Notes: generated by a model not told the origin, from the sequence alone. DNA of 64,000 nt from Dendrobium chrysotoxum (GCA_019925795.1 CM034313.1:3008501-3072500); one strand, 5' to 3'; positions 12,222 to 23,629 are shown, counted from the stretch's first letter. A program made the numbers and translations.

Positions 12222-12319
12222 GGCTTTGTTTGTGGTAGTACAAATATTTTTAGTTCAAAAATTTTTTTTACTAAAAATTTATTTTAAAAAATAGTAAGAA
12301 AGATGTGTCAAATAAAATC
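12222..12319. mobile_element. Harbinger-like MITE with TTA duplication (unit 1)
   Basis: 98 bp, starting GGCTTTGTTTG and ending with the imperfect inverse CAAATAAAATC. It is flanked by TTA on both sides, the 3-bp target duplication typical of PIF/Harbinger (Tourist-like) elements. The interior is a foldback around TTCAAAAATTTTTTTTACT. It belongs to the family also seen at 21312, 23630, 23839, 37577 and 59422. Confidence 0.8.
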
Positions 12320-12599
12320 TTAATATTTATCAAATCAATTTAATTATTAATTGTGCATAATATTTTGTCAATGTCAAAATCTAGTTCTTTGATTCTCATA
12401 TCCCTATTCAATCTACAAATTAATTCTAGTTCATTTTATAAATATTAATATGTTAAGATGAGTTAAGATGTCTCCCTAAGATTAATGTCCTAACTCATAG
12501 AAGTAGAAAACAATTAGAGAAAGCCAATTGTTATTGATTATTTTTTTTCCAATAATTTAGATATTCTTAGTGACATCTAGTTAAATTATTATAATATAT

Positions 12600-12779
12600 G
12601 CTTAGCTCGGTTGGTGGGCGAGCACAAGTGGGTACCCTCATCTTGTGTCCGATTTCCTCGGGCGACAGCACCCCCTTCAAGGGATCAAATACGCGTCGGC
12701 CACGAGTTTTAGTAGATGTGGGTAGCTCGTTTAGATCAATTGGGTTTACGGATCGCCCCCGGTTCCTCGTAAAAAAAAA
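12600..12779 (+). mobile_element. tRNA-derived SINE, internally deleted (unit 1)
   Basis: It begins GCTTAGCTCGGTTGG, a good RNA polymerase III box A, and ends in an A-run. The flanks repeat TATTATAATATAT on both sides, a 13-bp target duplication. Its box B region reads TGTCCGATTTCC, which is degraded. About 33 bp before the tail that are present in the unit 2 copy are missing. Confidence 0.85.
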
Positions 12780-14097
12780 TATTATAATATATATTGTAAG
12801 AATTGGAGTTTATCATTTATATTTGGACACGTCAAAGACAACAATGCGTGGACATAATCACAAAACATAAATGTCTGTCCTCCACCTACTGAACACATCA
12901 ATCAATCAAATCATGTTCACTCCTCTCTATCGTTTAGAATGTCTGCCCTACCACTCATTTTATAACATCCTAATCTATTCCAAAATAAAAATTCTTGCCA
13001 ATCCTTTAAAATTAATATATGAAACTCATTGATATAACAACAACAACAAGTCTTTATCTCAGTACAAGTCATTGATATTTAGGCTTTATATTTGAAAACA
13101 ACTTTTGTTTTTCTTGATAACTAAACGAGTCAAATATAATAAAAAAAAATTTTGGTTTATTTATTTAGTTGAGTTGAACAAAAGTTGAGCTCCCTCATCT
13201 TTTGGCTCATTTATACCGCTCCCTAAAGATCATTGATGCAACCCTTGCCTTTGTTCTTGCTAGAACTTTGCCTAAATTTTATGCCCAATTTTATGTCGAG
13301 TGGCATAGGAGCAAGCAATGTTTTAGTATGTTAACTTTCTTGAAATACAGTTAACTAGGACATGAGTGAGCTTGAAATATTAATTTTTTAATTGTGAGCT
13401 TGAAATATAATTTATTAGAAATTAGTCAGCAAGTGCCTATGAGCGTTGCTGGTGCTAGAAGATAATCTCTCAATCATCATCATCTGACCATCACCACACG
13501 TCTATTCCACTAGAAGTAGGCAAATTTTAAGTTAGTAAATTTTTCTCATATGGATAGATGCATAGATTGCTTTATCAACAGCCTGCCCAATTACTACTTC
13601 TGATTTCTATTGCTCTTTGCTTTGATCCAAAAATAGCCAATTTCATCTTTAGTATTTTCTGCTTCTGCCAGGCATGGCACGCTTCAGCTGATAAAAGCAG
13701 CAGATTAGTAGTTTGTGGTAACTGGTAAGTACAGTAAAACTCTCATCATGCTATGCTGGCATTACGCACCAGTAATGAATGTTTAGCAAACATTACCAAT
13801 CTGATTATGCTTATTGTAATGCATATTCATATTGTCACATCATTATCACTCTGATCATTGTTTGGAGAAAAGATAGTTGCCTTGTATTATCTTCCTTTAT
13901 GTGCTGTCTATTACAACTTTAAATCACCTTTCACCATTTAAACAGGTGAAATTTTGCCTTTATGGTACTGGAAACCACTGTTTACAGCCTAAAGGTACTG
14001 TTCTGCTCAGGCCTGGTCTTTTTCATGGTGATGTCTTTTCCTGTCCAGTTTTATTGTTATTGTGATTGTGCCTTGCAATTACTTATATTTTATTTAA

Positions 14098-14329
14098 AGG
14101 ATTTTTACGTATGTAACACCTAAAATAATTGTTATTACATGTTTAATATCTAAACTATCATATTTATTTATATACTACCTAAACAATATTCCTAAAATCT
14201 GAAATACCACTCCGGAGTGTTATAATAGATAAAAAATGAGAGTTTTCGGTGGTATATAAGTAAATATGATAGTTTAGGTGTTAGATATGTAATAATAATG
14301 ATTTTAGGTGTTATGTATGTAAAAATTCC
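14098..14329. mobile_element. Foldback Mutator-like MITE (unit 2 copy)
   Basis: Same 232-bp element at the equivalent place in unit 2, with the same TTTATTTAA flanks at 14089-14097 and 14330-14338. It was therefore present before the duplication. Confidence 0.9.
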
Positions 14330-14858
14330 TTTATTTAATTTGGGTGAAGGAATAATATATTTGATAAATATTGCTCTTCTATTTATGATGAGCCAAACTG
14401 CAGTTTGTTAAACTTTATTTTGATGGTTTATATAATTCTTCACTATTTTCATTGTATGCTATGAAATTCAAATTTAACTAAGTCTTAAAACAGAATAAAA
14501 ACTATATATATAACTCTAAACATTTAGAATTTTACTAAAATTTATAAAATTAGTTCTAAATTTATAGGGTGGAATCAGTTTTTTTTTTATTTAATTAGAG
14601 TGGACATTATAGGATTGAGGCGTATATAATTTTAGGGGTGATATAAAAAGAAAAAAAATTATAGAATTTGAGCAAATGCATTTATTATATTAATAGAAAA
14701 TTTTAGTGTGGGTACTTGGCCATTCAAAGCTCCTACTAGATCCGCCTCCAAATTTGCTCAAAAATTAAGAAAATTTTGGATATTGAGATCACAACTTAGA
14801 TGAGTAAAATAATCTTAAAGTTAATTTTTGATATGATCTTGAAGGTGTAATGATCTTA

Positions 14859-14956
14859 GGCTTTGTTTGGGGTAGTACAAATATTTTTAGTTCAAAAATT
14901 TTTTTTACTAAAAATTTATTTTAAAAAATAGTAAGAAAGATGTGTCAAATAAAATC
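14859..14956. mobile_element. Harbinger-like MITE (unit 2 copy)
   Basis: Equivalent of the element at 12222-12319 in the second duplication unit. The left end GGCTTTGTTTGGGG is closer to the family form than the unit 1 copy. Confidence 0.8.
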
Positions 14957-15238
14957 TTAATATTTATCAAATCAATTTAATTATTAATTGTGCATAATAT
15001 TTTGTCAATGTCAAAATCTAGTTCTTTGATTCTTATATCCCTATTTAATCCACAAATTAATTCTAGTTCATTTTATAAATGTTATTATGTTAAGATGAGT
15101 TAAGATGTCTCGCTAAGATTCATGTGCTAACACAGCGAAGAAGTAGAAAACAAATAGAGAAAGCCACTTGCTATTGATTATTTTTTTCCAATAATTTGGA
15201 TATTCTTAGTGACATCTAGTTAAATTATTATAATATAT

Positions 15239-15452
15239 GCTTAGCTCGGTTGGTGGGCGAGCACGGATGGGTGCCCCCCATCTCGGGTTCGATTCCCTCG
15301 GACGACAACGCCCTCTTTAGGGGATCAAATACACGTCGGCCATGAGTTTTAGTGGATATGGGTAGCTCGTTTAAGTCGATTGGAGTTTACGGATCGTCAA
15401 ACGCCCCGAATAACAGGTGTATGGCAGTGAATGGTTCCTCGTAAAAAAAATA
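15239..15452 (+). mobile_element. tRNA-derived SINE, complete (unit 2)
   Basis: It starts GCTTAGCTCGGTTGG (box A) with an intact box B GGTTCGATTCC at 15286-15296, a unique body, and an A-rich tail. The same TATTATAATATAT duplication flanks it as in unit 1. Not a tRNA gene: there is no anticodon arm or 3' acceptor half. Confidence 0.9.
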
Positions 15453-15696
15453 TATTATAATATATATTGTAAGAATTGGAGTTTATCATTTATATTTGGA
15501 CACGTCAAAGACAACAATGCGTGGACATAATCACAAAACATAAATGTCTGTCCTCCACCTACTGAACACATCAATCAATCAAATCATGTTCACTCCTCTC
15601 TATCGTTTAGAATGTCTGCCCTACCACTCATTTTATCACATCCTATTCTATTCCAAAATAAAAATTCTAGTCAATCCTTTAAAATTAATATATGAA

Positions 15697-16970
15697 AAAT
15701 ATCAATGCTGTATTTGCAATGCCAAAGAATTTTATTGGATGAAAAATAAATATAAATAAAGTATATTTAAAATATTTGAAGTTATTTATATGAGTATAAA
15801 ATAAATATATATGATTATTTTTTTATTTAATTTGAAGTAAAGTAAATACAATGTAAACTATAAAGTCTAATGATGATGATAACTAATAGGCATTAGAGAC
15901 AGTAAGTAGTAGATAACAGTGTTGGTTGATGTCGGTGATGAAAAAAATTATAGTATATTTAAAAATTGGTCAAGTTTAGTAATTTTCAAAGCATCAAAAT
16001 ATGAGTTAAGGAAGAATTCTAAATATTTTAAAATTCTATTCTATTTTTTTAATATCAAGCCGAACACCAATATTTTTAAAACAGATACATTTGAAATATT
16101 TACACCTCAAAGAACCCCTAAATATTAAATTCTAAACTTTATTATTATTTTTATATTATGGTATGGACTTAATAAATAAATAAATAAATAAAATAATGCT
16201 ACAATAATTATTTAAAATACTGAAGAATAAGGCTATTTATTTTGTAATAAAATTCTTTGTGATATTGAAATGAATTAATGGAATGAGTAAAATGAATATA
16301 ATACATTTTTATTTAATTATAATTTGGTATTTCATATATAATTAGATAATAATTAAATAAAATAATTATATAATTAAATAATAAAAATCAATTCATCACA
16401 TTTATTATCTTATTTAGATTGACATATAATTTTCGATTTTATTTTTAATTTGTTCTTAAGCCTAGCAAGCAGAATCTAATAAATTCTGTTCAGTTCATGC
16501 CTAAACTTTATAAAATAGTTGAGTGATTAAAATGCTGGATGGCAACATCGTAATAATCAATTGCTTTTAGGTCAAATCGATGGGCAAAACCTTAATTAAT
16601 ATTTCGTTGTTAAGTAAATCAATTAATTAATGATCACAATAAAGTTATCAAACCAAATCAACACAAACAAAATTAGTTACAATTAATTAATTAATTAATA
16701 TCGTTGTTAACTAAATTGATTAATTAATAATCACATGGAAGGTACCACAGCCAACAATACAAAACAGGCTACAATTAATTAATTTCTCGTGTGTTGTGTG
16801 CTTTAAATTTCTTCCCAAAACCATTAGTTTCCTTTTTCCATCCACCGATTTGAAAGCTTTCCTGCTTTCATGATTTTATGACTGTTGAAGTGTTGATATG
16901 ATTTGAAATTGTTTAATGCATCACAGCTAATTAATTAATTATTAATTAGAAAGCTAAAGCATGAGTTGTC
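15697..16970. other. AT-rich intergenic DNA, no gene recognised
   Basis: Low-complexity AT sequence with TTAATTAA-type repeats (notably 16610-16730) and short AATA runs near 16178. The ORF at 15919-16128 is lysine/asparagine-rich translation of AT sequence. Confidence 0.6.
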
Positions 16971-16975
16971 CCTTC

Positions 16976-17210
16976 TTTTTTTTTTTTTGAAACGGAGGTA
17001 TCTACCCGCTGCCACCCTTGTAGAGGAGGCACTTGGCAGAGTAACTGATCCCTCGGCGGGCCTAGCGACAACCAGCACCACAGGTGCCAAACCACGCATT
17101 TATTTTCTCCTCACTAAAAGAGTCGTGCCGCATGAGAGGGGAATTGAGCATGGGTTGGGGGGTTCCCAACCATGCTCGCCCACAAACCCAACTAAGCCCG
17201 GTGTCTAAAT
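16976..17210 (-). mobile_element. tRNA-derived SINE, minus strand
   Basis: On the minus strand it begins near GGGCTTAGTTGGGTTTGTGG, with a box A-like start and the same GGGCGAGCA words as the SINEs at 12600 and 15239. It ends in a 13-bp A-run, seen as T at 16976-16988 on the plus strand. The body (GGTGCTGGTTGTCGC) differs from those SINEs, so it may be a sister family. No clear target duplication was found. Confidence 0.65.
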
Positions 17211-17214
17211 TGTA

Positions 17215-17640
17215 TTTGGAGACAATTCTATCATTACCTTGCGCATTTGAAGACCTAATGTTTGTTTGAATTTTGTTTAGATTATATGATGTTTGAATGA
17301 TGTTGTCTCGGATGCACAAATATGATTCGAACACATGCTTGAATTTGTTCGAACTAAACTTGAACATGATTCACTTTATGTGATTGTTGTTCAAGTCTTA
17401 TTTGTCTTGTTTAAATTATGTCTTGAGTATAGAGTATCATTCAAATATGATTTTAGCATGTATTCGAATCATGTTCAAGCATGTTTCGAATCAGACTTAC
17501 ATAGTATTTTTATCATGCTCGAACATTATTCGAACAACACTCGATGCATTTACAAAGAAAGTTTGGATAATCTTCGAACGTATTTTGCATGTTGATCAAA
17601 TCTTGTTCAAACTAGAGGGTGGTCTTATTGTCACTTATAT
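17215..17640. repeat. TTCGAAC-rich degenerate repeat
   Basis: Variants of ATTCGAACATG occur at least seven times between 17320 and 17585 with irregular spacing. A shorter patch recurs at about 22780-22925. This looks like old satellite-like or LTR sequence. Short frames here share no domain. Confidence 0.45.
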
Positions 17641-17797
17641 TTTTAGCAATTTGTTAAGTTGAATCAAGTATCAATATTTTTGGGTTATATGGAGAATAAT
17701 AGAAAGAAGACAATCAAGTTAATTAGACATTTATTGAAAAATGGAGCAAGAAATTGATGGTTCAAAAGGTATTTTGTTAGAAGGTTTCATATATCTT

Positions 17798-19267
17798 TAT
17801 TGCATCCTAGAATATTCGCGGCGGTAGAGAAATATATAGTTTAACGTCTTAGCATTGTACGAAGATCCAGCACACAAGCAGATGAAAGAGATAGCATAAT
17901 GTTTATAAGAGACACCAGAGTTTTTACATTGAACACCCTGGAAAAGGGAAAAACCACGGGGCCTGGCCCAGTTGAAATGATTCCACTAGAACTTGAGTAT
18001 GTTACAGTGGGCTGACTTGCCTCCAAGGGCGATCAGATTACAAGTATTAACTGTATGGTTAAATTCGGGGGTACATGAAAGTCCGACGTCACTTCGGTAA
18101 AACTTCGGGGTCACCCGATGATTTGGCAGAATTTTGGGCCACAGGTGGTGGTCCGGTAGAACTTCGGGCCTTAAGTGGATATCTGACAGAACCCCAGGCG
18201 TCAGGTGCTGATCCGGCAGAAGTCTGAACCTCATGTGGTAGTCTGGTGGAGCTGAGGACGTCAGGTGGTGGTCCGGCGAAGCTCAGGGCGTCAGGTGGCG
18301 GTTCGGCGGAGTTGAGGGTGTCAGGTGGTGGTCCGGCAGAGTTGAGGGCATCAGGTGGTGATTCGGCAGAAGTCTGGGCCTTAGGTGGTAGTCTGGCAGA
18401 GCTGAGGATGTCAGGTGGTGGTCTGGCGGAGCTTAGGGTGTCAGGCGGTGGTCCGGGGGAGCTGAGGACTTCAGGTGGTGGTCCGGCGGAGCTCAGGGCG
18501 TCAAGTGGTGGTCCGACGGAACTCCGACGTCAGGCGCTGGTCCGGCAGAATTCAGGGCATCAGGGGGTGGTCCGGCGGAACTGAGGACGTCAGGTGGTGG
18601 TCTGACAGAGCTCAGGGCGTCAAGCGGTGGTCTGGCAGAACTCTGATGTCTGGCGGTGGTCCGGCGGAACTCCGATGTCAGGCGGTGGTCCGGCGGAACT
18701 TCGGTGGTGGTCGAGGAGGAGCAAGGAGGCAAGAGCGATCTTCGATCTCTCTCTTTTCTCCTTAGGATTAGGGGTCCTTTTAAAGAGGAGAGGGGGCTCT
18801 ATTTATAGATTTCCTAGAGTGGCATAGCCCGTAAAAAGGTGGAAGATCAAGGGTAATTATGGAGTGGTTTGAATGGACGATCGATGTTGAATCCCTTGAT
18901 TGTGGACCGTTTGTTGGATATTTGAAGGTCTTAGAGATATCGGATTTTGGCGATCTTGGGCTCGTTGGATTTGTCTCATCGATCCGCTCGATTCGACTAT
19001 AAGCATGTCATGTTTGGAAACCGTTTGGTAATCCAAATTGTGGTTTGAATCTTCCAACAACACTTTGGGTCCTTGATTTTGGACCCATTTTGGCTCGGAT
19101 TGAGTTGAATTTAGTGTCGTTAGGTTCGTATTTCCAAGACGTTCAGTTTGACTGTAAGCTTGCTGAAATCGGAGTTCGGATGGTTCCAATTTTAATTTCA
19201 GAAGTTTCCAACTTGATTTTGCCTTGAGATTAGTGCCCGATCAAGATAATTTTTCGAGGACGTATCA
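17798..19267 (+). mobile_element. Solo LTR, family A copy 1
   Basis: A 1470-bp element running from TATTGCATCC (family form TGTTGCGTCC) to ...GACGTATCA. Identical 5-bp flanks ATCTT at 17793-17797 and 19268-19272 prove the limits. It has no internal retroelement genes. A TATA-like TATTTATAGA lies near 18800. The 3' third matches the other copies (CTCGTTGGATT..., ATAAGCATGTCAT..., CCCGATCAAGAT). The centre is a 30-bp minisatellite. Confidence 0.88.
18090..18715 (+). repeat. 30-bp minisatellite (type 1) inside solo LTR copy 1
   Basis: Around 20 units of the form GGTGGTCCGGCGGAGCTGAG plus about 10 bases ending GTCA. The period is a multiple of three, which produces an apparent 112-residue ORF at 18246-18584 made of LRxSGGGPAE repeats. 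That frame is an artefact of the repeat. Confidence 0.9.
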
Positions 19268-19302
19268 ATCTTATATACAATGTTGTAAAAATTAATAAAA
19301 AT

Positions 19303-20791
19303 TGTTGTCCTGGAATATTTGTGGTGGCAGAGAGATATAAAGTTAAACATTTTAGATTTATATTAAGATCCAGCACACAGACAGATAAATGAGTAGGAGT
19401 ACAACGTTTATAAGAGACACTAGAGTTTTACGTTAAAACCCTTGAAAAAGGGGAAAAAATCATGGGGTCTTGCCTAGTTTGAGTTAATTCACTAGGGTTT
19501 GCAGTTGATTAAAAATGAGGCTCTTCTTTGAGGGGAAGGCCTTGGCTCGATGTAGCAAATATACATCATATAGAATGTATTATATGGTGAGAGTTAGAAG
19601 AATCAGTATTGGCCAGTTCTTTTGGTCGGCAGGTCCATAGTCAGCGGGTGATGTTGGTCGGAGGGATCGTAATCGGTGGACTACAGAGATCGAAAGAATC
19701 ATAATCGGTGGACGAAGGTGGTCAGAGTGAATGTAGTAGGAGGATGACGGAGGTCGGAGGGACCCTAGTCAGTGGGCGACGTAGATCGGAAGGATCGTAT
19801 TCGGTGGACAACAGAGATCGGAAGGATCGTAGTCGGTGGACGATGGTGGTCAGAGTTAATGTAGTAGGCGGATGATGGAGGTTGGAGGGATCGTAGTTGG
19901 GCAATGGTGGTCAGAGAGATCATAGTCGGGCGATAGTGGTCGGTATTACCGTAGTTGGCAGACGATGGAGGTTAAAAAGACCGTAGTTAGGCGAGGGTGG
20001 TCGGAGAGATCGTAGTCTGGCGATGATGCTCGGAGAGACAGTCGTCGGGAAGCAACGATGGTAGGAAGAACCATAGACGACGGGCGATGGATGTTAGAAA
20101 GACCGTAGTCGGTATGAGACGATATTTGGTAGGTGATCCGACGTTGATAGCATCCCGGAAGGGTTCTTGCAATTGTCGGAGAATGGACGGAAGTTTGGCA
20201 ATGGCCGGTGGTCGAGAAAATATATGGCGGCAGCCGAGGAATGGACAGAAGTCCAACGACGATTAGTGGTGGGGAAGAGATCCGGCTGTGGTCGACGGCA
20301 AGGGAGGTCCCCAAGTTTTCTTCTTTTCTCTCCAAGTTTTTTGGGAGTGGCATGCCTAGTGAATATGGAGAAGATCAAGGGCATGTTGAGAGTGTTCCAT
20401 CGGACGACTCATAGTAATTCTCTTGATCATGGAGCGTTTATCAAACATTTAAGTGCCTTATAGATATCAGAATTGAGTGATCTTGGGCTCGTTGGATTCG
20501 TCTCGTCGAGCCGCTTGATTCGACTGAAAGCATGTCATATTTAAATATTGTTTATTCATCCAACTAATGCTTAAAGTTTCCAAATAAGCTTTGGTCATTT
20601 GATTTGGGCCCATTTAGGCTCGGATTGGACCAAATTCGGTGTGGTTGGGTTCGTCTCCTAGAGATATTTCATTTGACTATATGCTTGCTGAAATTGGAGC
20701 TTGGACAATCCCAAATTTAATTTTGAAAGTTTTTTATTCACATTTGCAGCGATATTTGTACCCGATCAAGATGATTTTTGGTGACATATGA
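19303..20791 (+). mobile_element. Solo LTR, family A copy 2
   Basis: A 1489-bp element beginning TGTTGTCCTGGAATATT and ending ...GACATATGA, flanked by AAAAT (19298-19302) and ATAAT (20792-20796), one mismatch. It lies 35 bp after copy 1 in the same orientation. Its centre (about 19630-20110) is the second minisatellite type, units like GGTCGGAGGGATCGTAGTCG plus GTGGACGATGGA. Overlapping ORFs here on both strands are repeat artefacts. Confidence 0.85.
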
Positions 20792-21310
20792 ATAATTAAT
20801 TTAGGTTGAAGTTAGAGGTAATGCCTAACTTTACCAACAGAAATGACAACAAAATTTGATCTTACTATTTTTTGGAATTAGACATCCATATCTATACATG
20901 ATGTAGATGAAGGCGATGATGTGGATATACATGATGTCGATGAAGGTGATGATGTGGATATATAGGACATAAATGAAGGTGTTGCTGTGCATATACAGGA
21001 TGCAGGTGATGATTGCTTTATGGATGCTTCAATACTAAACAGAGCAATAAATATTATAAAGCCAATTTGTGTTAAACCTAAAACTAATAAATGAGTGAGG
21101 TCTTTTGATTCTTCATATATCATGAGATTAAATAAAAATTCATCATATGGAGAACATAGATAACTCCCATCCCCTAAGGATCATCGCCTTAAAGTAACTC
21201 CTACTCGATGATTTTTTATATAATGATCTTATGCTAGAGTTTGTCCTCATTGCATTAAAAAGTTGGATAATTTTTTAAGAATAAACAAATTAAAAAAAAA
21301 ATAAAGATAA
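20792..21310. other. Short acidic-coding repeat and AT-rich DNA
   Basis: At about 20890-21010 a 30-33 bp unit (GATGTAGATGAAGGTGATGA type) repeats three to four times. On the plus strand it reads as an aspartate-rich stretch (DVDEGDDVDI). Such tracts occur in MULE transposase N-termini, and a MULE C-terminal relic follows at 21.8 kb, but the link is only suggestive. Confidence 0.4.
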
Positions 21311-21311
21311 A

Positions 21312-21423
21312 GGTTTTGTTTGGGACAGTTTTTTTTACTGTTTTCTAAAGCAGCTTTCTAGTAAAAATTTCTTACTAGAAAGCTACTTTAGAAAACATTA
21401 AGAAACACGTCACAAATGAAGCC
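21312..21423. mobile_element. Harbinger-like MITE family copy
   Basis: Starts GGTTTTGTTTGGGACAG and ends CACAAATGAAGCC, with a foldback centre (AGCTTTCTAGTAAAAATTTC / CTTACTAGAAAGCT). Target duplication not evident. Confidence 0.75.
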
Positions 21424-21789
21424 GCAATTACATATATTTGTAATATAAAATAACTTTGAAATTGCGGTGAAAAAGTTAGGCAAAAAAGGTGTGCTTATTT
21501 TTTCCTTGAGAACTAACACAATTTTATGATAATCGGTATTCCAAAGGACTTTAACAATTTTATCAAAGGTGCAAATTTTTATCTAGTGATCATGATCACT
21601 TTGTTTGAGTTCTTAAGGCACACATTATAGAACTGGTTTTCTGATAGATGCACCATTATAGTGAATAAACAATCATTTAGCTAAGAAAACTAAAGAAGTA
21701 TGGAGCAAGCTTTTAAATAAGATCTAGACACTAATTATTTATTTGATCAGTTAATTAAAATTATATGTTCTTAATGGGGATCTTAACAG

Positions 21790-22135
21790 TGATGTTGATT
21801 TATATAAGGGAGCATACACTTATAGAAAGTTTGATGTTATAGGCCTCCCATATGAATATACAATGGCTATAACCTGAGATCGGGGCATTAGTTACTATAG
21901 CTTCTACTCAAAATTTTATGTGTAAGAATTGTGGTTGAGTGCATATGTAACATATATATCCAATTATAAATGAGGACATCTAAGTGATTGTAGATCAAAT
22001 AGGGTCGTAATGCTGCCTCTAATGATGAAATCGACAAATGGTCATTCAAAGAAGAACAGAAGTTCTTCAAAGGGAAGGAATGTTGTGTTGCAACATAAGT
22101 GTGAAAGGCTATAACAATAATTATTGGTAGAGCTA
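21790..22135 (+). pseudogene. MULE transposase C-terminal relic (SWIM finger)
   Basis: The plus-strand frame at about 21815-21870 reads YRKFDVIGLPYEYTMAI. This matches the SWIM zinc finger of MuDR-type transposases, where Y replaces the metal-binding C or H residues. After stops, GHLSD, then a KKNRSSSKGR stretch (22040-22075) corresponds to the GRPKKxRxxSKGE tail. A degraded C...C...H...C knuckle follows near 22085-22130. Every metal ligand of the SWIM motif is lost, so it is dead. The upstream catalytic part was not found. Confidence 0.6.
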
Positions 22136-22139
22136 AGTG

Positions 22140-23625
22140 TTTGCCAACCTCATGATAGTGTTTATTTTCTTTATCATAATTGCAACATTACAATTATTTT
22201 TCATGTTAGAAGGATCCAATTGTATTCTCTCACTTTTCATTAAAACTATGCACCATGAACTTCTCTCGACCCAAGTGTTGAACATCAAGGGAGAGACACC
22301 TTAATGCTCGCAAGCTCATCAGATTCACCGAAGCCGCTCCTCCTTTACCCATCCTTTACATCATTCATTATACTTCGGATGTTCAGGCACTAGCTCTCAA
22401 ATGTCATTGTCCCGTTTTCATCCCATATGAAATGAACAGGCATGGTGAAATTTGCAATTCAGAGGCAGGGCAGGAGCTATCCTTAACCTATCGCTCGCAA
22501 GCTGGCAAAGACAAATGGACTAAAGAGTAAGAACGAGAGTCGAGCGTGAGAGAAGAACTCTAACAACGGGTAGGCTCTTTCTTTAAGTTTTTTATGGGCT
22601 ATGTAGAATCCTTATATAATATGATTTGTTGAGTGATTTCATTTAATACAATTCATGGAGAAACCTTATGGATTAGCTCTACTTAATATTGTAATACTTA
22701 TTATTATGATGATATTTACTTAAACTCCAAAAGATTCAAACTATTGTAATACATATTGCAATATCTAAACACTATTTGAATAGGGTTTTACTCAGGTGAG
22801 CATACGGTTCAAACCTATTTGAATTATGCTTGAACTTTATTCAAATCCAATTTGATTCTAATAAAAAACAATTTATCAAATATTATTCGAACTTCAATTT
22901 CAACGTGATTCGAATCATGTTGGAAGTAAAGAATTTGAATAATTCAAATTAATTTCATTCATGACAAATTTCAATAAGAAATCCGCACATACAAATAAGG
23001 TATTTTTACTCAAAAAAAAAATCCAAACATATTTCTCAAATAAAACAAATAACATGATTATTTCTTCAATTACAATAACCCTTTTAACCTCACCTATAAA
23101 TTAAGCTAAATAAGGTAAGCCTCAATCTCAATTTTTATATAAATTTATTGAGATGTGAAGCTTCCACTTTAATATTTGTCACATTTAAATATTTAATTTT
23201 ATAATAATATTTCTTAATTAATCCCGAAAAAAGTGTTGTTTAATCTAAGCTTGCGCCGCATGGAATGGAAATTTGTCATTACATCCGACATAAAAGCGCA
23301 ACACGTGGCACTCACATGCATACTAACAAACAATTATTTTTTTTTGTCATTATTTATTATTTACATTATTTTTTTTAAATTTTTTGCAAGTCTGGCAATC
23401 TTAATTGTTGATAATTAAGTTAAGCCTAACTATCAAAACTCTAATTTTGTTTTATTTGCAATTAGATTAATTAATTATTATAATGATTTTTAATAGTATC
23501 ATTTACTCTTTAAAAAATAATTAACTCTCTTTAATAGTATATTTATTATATGCATTTAGAAATGTTGGAGTTATTTGCTTGAATGTAAGAAAAATATATT
23601 TTAAAGATATTACAATCTCATCTCT
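22140..23625. other. Intergenic DNA, no gene recognised
   Basis: A less AT-rich patch at about 22255-22560 has no long frame. The remainder is AT-rich, with TTCGAA-type words near 22800-22920. The ORF at 23233-23418 is hydrophobic translation of T-runs. Confidence 0.5.
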
Positions 23626-23629
23626 CTTA

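Larger units (their letters stand above)
10350..13022. repeat. Tandem duplication, unit 1 (2673 bp)
   Basis: The unit starts at AACTCATTGATATAACAACA and ends ...AATTAATATATG. Sequence from 13023 repeats it in the same order with rare substitutions and a few indels. Unit 1 has 3 extra bases near 10849 and about 30 extra bases near 11855. It carries a short RTE LINE tail (AACAACAACAACAAGTC), a Mutator-like MITE, a Harbinger-like MITE and a SINE. No gene was recognised. A 62-codon ORF at 11207-11395 is identical in unit 2 but resembles nothing known. Confidence 0.95.
13023..15696. repeat. Tandem duplication, unit 2 (about 2674 bp)
   Basis: This is the second, directly abutting copy of 10350-13022, with no spacer. 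The junction follows ATATATGA at both unit ends (13022 and 15695), with AA microhomology. Nothing resembling the unit continues after 15696. Confidence 0.95.

Noticed and set aside
12600..12680. tRNA gene
   Set aside because: Box A and box B-like signals are present, but the sequence continues as a SINE with an A-tail and flanking target duplication and has no tRNA 3' half.
11207..14065. Identical 62-residue ORF at 11207-11395 and 13877-14065 as a duplicated gene
   Set aside because: Identity is explained by the recent segmental duplication; no domain, homologue or codon-level constraint is visible.
18246..18584. 112-residue ORF with regular LRxSGGGPAE repeats, resembling a structural protein
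   Set aside because: It is the translation of a 30-bp minisatellite inside a solo LTR; other copies of the LTR do not keep a frame.
19303..20791. Overlapping ORFs of 60-135 codons on both strands in solo LTR copy 2
   Set aside because: Open frames on both strands over a GC-rich repeat are expected by chance; none has a domain.
17798..20791. Copies 1 and 2 as the two LTRs of a single element
   Set aside because: Only 35 bp separate them and each has its own 5-bp target duplication.
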